Positions 26,059-27,973 of a stretch of 27,973 bases of DNA are shown in pieces. The stretch spans positions 1 through 27,973 of IMG/VR virus record IMGVR_UViG_3300048130_000087; one strand, 5' to 3'. The notes under the pieces are model-generated. The model had not been told where the DNA came from. It saw nothing but the letters and a program-made list of their open reading frames with translations, and did not search any database. Source of the DNA: a virus. Numbering within the stretch: position 1 is the stretch's first letter; every line of letters begins with the position of its first letter. The translations under genes were made by a program, and so were the position numbers.

Positions 26059-26730
26059 ATGGCTACATCAGAAACTACAAGTTTTAACATTACTATTGAT
26101 GAAGTTATTGAAGAAGCTTACGAAAGATGTGGCGTAAGAACTAATTCTGGTAACGATATTCGATCAGCTAGAAGAAGTTTAAATCTTTTATTTTCTGAAT
26201 GGGGTAACAGAGGTATTAACCTTTGGAAAGTCAAATCAAAAACTGAAACATTAGTTAATGGAACAGTAACCTACAATACACCAAGTGATTGTAACGATGT
26301 TCTTGAAGCTGTTGTTACTACAACAGGTGGTAACCAACAAACTTTAACTAAGGTTTCTAGATCAGAATATATTGCAATACCGAATAAGACTGAAACAGGA
26401 ACTCCTTCTCAGTATTATGTAAATAGACAAATTACACCAACTATAAGTTTATATCTGGCTCCTGATACGAGCGCCGTGACGAATATATTCTATTACTATC
26501 TTGCAAGAATTGAAGATGTAGGTGCATATACCAATACTTCAGATATGCCATTTAGATTCTTTCCATGTATGGTATCTGGATTAGCTTTCTACTTATCACA
26601 AAAGATTGCACCTGATAGAATACAAGCACTCAAATTATTATACGAGGATGAATTAAAAAGAGCATTAGAAGAAGATGGACAAAGGACATCGGTTTACATT
26701 AACCCTAACGTTTACTACCCACAAGGATAA
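26059..26730 (+). CDS. Head-to-tail adaptor/connector protein
   Basis: The product has 223 residues. IDEVIEEAYERCGVRTNSGN, RSARRSLNLLFSEWGNRGIN and a SEYIAIPNKTETGTPSQYYV segment, followed by MPFRFFPCMVSGLAFYLSQK, form a pattern common in marine phages for the connector that closes the portal after packaging. It has no membrane or catalytic motif. Its place before two further adaptor-type genes supports this. An alternative is a tail tubular protein. Confidence 0.8.
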   Translation: MATSETTSFNITIDEVIEEAYERCGVRTNSGNDIRSARRSLNLLFSEWGNRGINLWKVKSKTETLVNGTVTYNTPSDCNDVLEAVVTTTGGNQQTLTKVSRSEYIAIPNKTETGTPSQYYVNRQITPTISLYLAPDTSAVTNIFYYYLARIEDVGAYTNTSDMPFRFFPCMVSGLAFYLSQKIAPDRIQALKLLYEDELKRALEEDGQRTSVYINPNVYYPQG

Positions 26731-26732
26731 TA

Positions 26733-27077
26733 ATGGCTTACGCAAAAGGTAAATACTCACAATCAATATCAGATAGATCAGGACAAGCTTTTCCTTATAG
26801 AGAGATGGTAAAAGAATGGAATGGTTCATGGGTACACACATCTGAGTTTGAAGCAAAACATCCTCAGCTCAATCCAAAACCACACATGGCAGATCCACAA
26901 GCATTATGGAATGCTCGACCACAAAGGTCTGCACCAGTAACAGTTTATCTAGATCCTCAATATTGGGATGGTCAATTTACATCAGATGGAATGCAACCTT
27001 CTGAAAGTCCTTTAGAAGAAAATAAAAAAAGACAAGCTAATACAGAACTTGGAACAATAACAGTGGTGATATCATAA
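26733..27077 (+). CDS. Small virion-region protein (KHPQL type)
   Basis: The product has 114 residues: MAYAKGKYSQSISDRSGQAF, then YREMVKEWNGSWVHTSEFEA, then KHPQLNPKPHMADPQALWNA. Proteins of this type lie between adaptor genes in many phages; as I recall, some relatives have Cys pairs at the positions of DRSG and HTSE that would bind zinc, which this one lacks. The C-terminus is Glu/Gln-rich and ends TVVIS. The function is unknown, probably tail or neck. Confidence 0.7.
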   Translation: MAYAKGKYSQSISDRSGQAFPYREMVKEWNGSWVHTSEFEAKHPQLNPKPHMADPQALWNARPQRSAPVTVYLDPQYWDGQFTSDGMQPSESPLEENKKRQANTELGTITVVIS

Positions 27078-27739
27078 TGGCAATAACTTATTCAGATTTT
27101 TTAACACAGGTAAGGAATTATACAGAAGTAGATGACAATGTATTATCTGATCCATTAATTGGACAATTTATAAGAAACACAGAATTAGGTATTGCGGGTG
27201 CTGTCGATTACGATGAAACAAGAAAATATTCTACTTCGTCATTTACAGCAAATAAAAGATATTTAATTATGCCTGAAGATTTTTTAGTAATTAGATCACT
27301 GCAGGTATTTAGTACAATAGATCAAAGTGGTACTAGAGAGTTTATGGAAAAACGAGATACAAGTTTTATCTCGGAATACAATAGTTCAGGAGCAACAGGC
27401 AAACCTAAATATTATGCTAATTGGGATGATAAAAATGTTGTTGTAGCTCCAACTCCAGATATAGCCTATGCAGTTCAATTAAATTATATTATTGATCCTC
27501 CTAAATTTACCTCTTCAAACCCTACTTATTTATCTAAATACCAAGAATCTTTACTGCTTCATGGTGTTTTGGCAGAAACGTTTTCTTATCTTAAAGGACC
27601 AATGGATATGTACAAACTTTATAAAGATAAGTATAATGAAGAAATACAAGCGTTTGCTCTTCAACAAATGGGTAGAAGAAGACGTGCAGAATTTGATGAT
27701 GGTGTACCACGAGTTAAAGTGCCTTCACCATCACCGTAA
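27077..27739 (+). CDS. Phage adaptor/neck protein
   Basis: The product has 220 residues: MAITYSDFLTQVRNYTEVDD, RNTELGIAGAVDYDETRKYS, a central DFLVIRSLQVFS strand region, GKPKYYANWDDKNVVVAPTP and a helical MYKLYKDKYNEEIQAFALQQ. This layout (small N-terminal helices, beta middle, C-terminal helix bundle and a basic MGRRRR segment) is that of common phage neck or adaptor proteins following the head-tail connector. It starts in a TAATG overlap. Confidence 0.8.
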   Translation: MAITYSDFLTQVRNYTEVDDNVLSDPLIGQFIRNTELGIAGAVDYDETRKYSTSSFTANKRYLIMPEDFLVIRSLQVFSTIDQSGTREFMEKRDTSFISEYNSSGATGKPKYYANWDDKNVVVAPTPDIAYAVQLNYIIDPPKFTSSNPTYLSKYQESLLLHGVLAETFSYLKGPMDMYKLYKDKYNEEIQAFALQQMGRRRRAEFDDGVPRVKVPSPSP

Positions 27740-27757
27740 TATTAAAGGAGAAAAATT

Positions 27758-27973
27758 ATGGCAATAACACAAGCAGTATGTAATTCATTTAAAAAAGAAC
27801 TTTTAGATGGAGTGCATGATTTAGCGTCAGGTGGAGACGCATTTAATTTAGCGTTATATACTTCACAAGCAACTATTAACGCAGCAACTACATCTTACAC
27901 AACAGGAAATGAAGTTTCTAATTCTGGTCAATACACAGCTAAAGGTTCACAACTTCAGTCTCAACAAACATCA
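27758..27973 (+). CDS. Virion structural protein, 5' part only
   Basis: ATG 27758 follows AAAGGAG; 72 codons are present before the window ends. MAITQAVCNSFKKELLDGVH is followed by GGDAFNLALYTSQATINAAT and TTGNEVSNSGQYTAKGSQLQ. This is the N-terminal part of a virion protein family widely found after adaptor genes in tailed phages, with a beta-rich middle. The exact role (tail or head fibre) is not known to me. Confidence 0.7.
   Translation, partial: MAITQAVCNSFKKELLDGVHDLASGGDAFNLALYTSQATINAATTSYTTGNEVSNSGQYTAKGSQLQSQQTS

Overview
The window is a piece of an AT-rich, tailed double-stranded DNA phage genome. Small tightly packed genes, an AT-rich base composition and an uninterrupted terL, portal, scaffold, capsid, lysis and head-tail adaptor series resemble marine phages of the SAR11 (Pelagibacter) type. 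That host is an inference from composition and gene families. No integrase, tRNA gene or CRISPR array was seen. Both ends are cut: a family A DNA polymerase at the left and a virion protein at the right.

Bases 1-961 carry the end of the replication module (DNA polymerase, a ParB/Srx-like protein, a zinc-ribbon microprotein). Bases 977-1611 hold three leftward small genes. A strong promoter at 1637-1665 starts a rightward run of about ten overlapping small genes (1686-3851): ribbon-helix-helix, coiled-coil, DnaJ-type zinc-finger and membrane microproteins. A clear hairpin terminator follows at 3855-3890. Bases 3891-4422 appear non-coding and hold dyads and six copies of ACTCCTAG/CTAGGAGT just before the small terminase gene (4423-4935).

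The small and large terminase genes are separated by about 4 kb of accessory cassettes (4952-8780). Each cassette starts with a promoter-like element and an AGGAG-type ribosome site, and encodes AT-rich small proteins or a VRR-NUC nuclease. The first three end in GC-rich tracts built from recurring words (CCCACGCCC, AGCTGGG, GCTGCTGG), and the last ends in a UUCG hairpin. The words recur in the same order at two boundaries, together with the promoter and leader after them, so the boundaries look like duplicated modules. A CATGGGAT box sits at three of the cassette or operon starts. This boundary system is the most unusual thing in the window.

From 8976 onward the late genes run rightward almost without gaps: large terminase, a Gly/Lys-rich protein, a 739-residue protein with an EIQxD module, portal, several small GG-tail proteins, a LAGLIDADG homing endonuclease overlapping a holin-like gene, a methyltransferase, a GroES-like co-chaperonin, scaffold, a putative decoration protein and the major capsid protein, which is followed by a strong hairpin. 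After the capsid come a DUF6321-like basic protein, a lysis group with an M15 peptidase endolysin, an ArfA-like basic peptide in an alternative frame, more Cys/Lys-rich GG proteins, two head-tail adaptors and the start of a further virion protein. Several of these genes are shorter than 60 codons; they were found from start/stop overlaps and ribosome sites.
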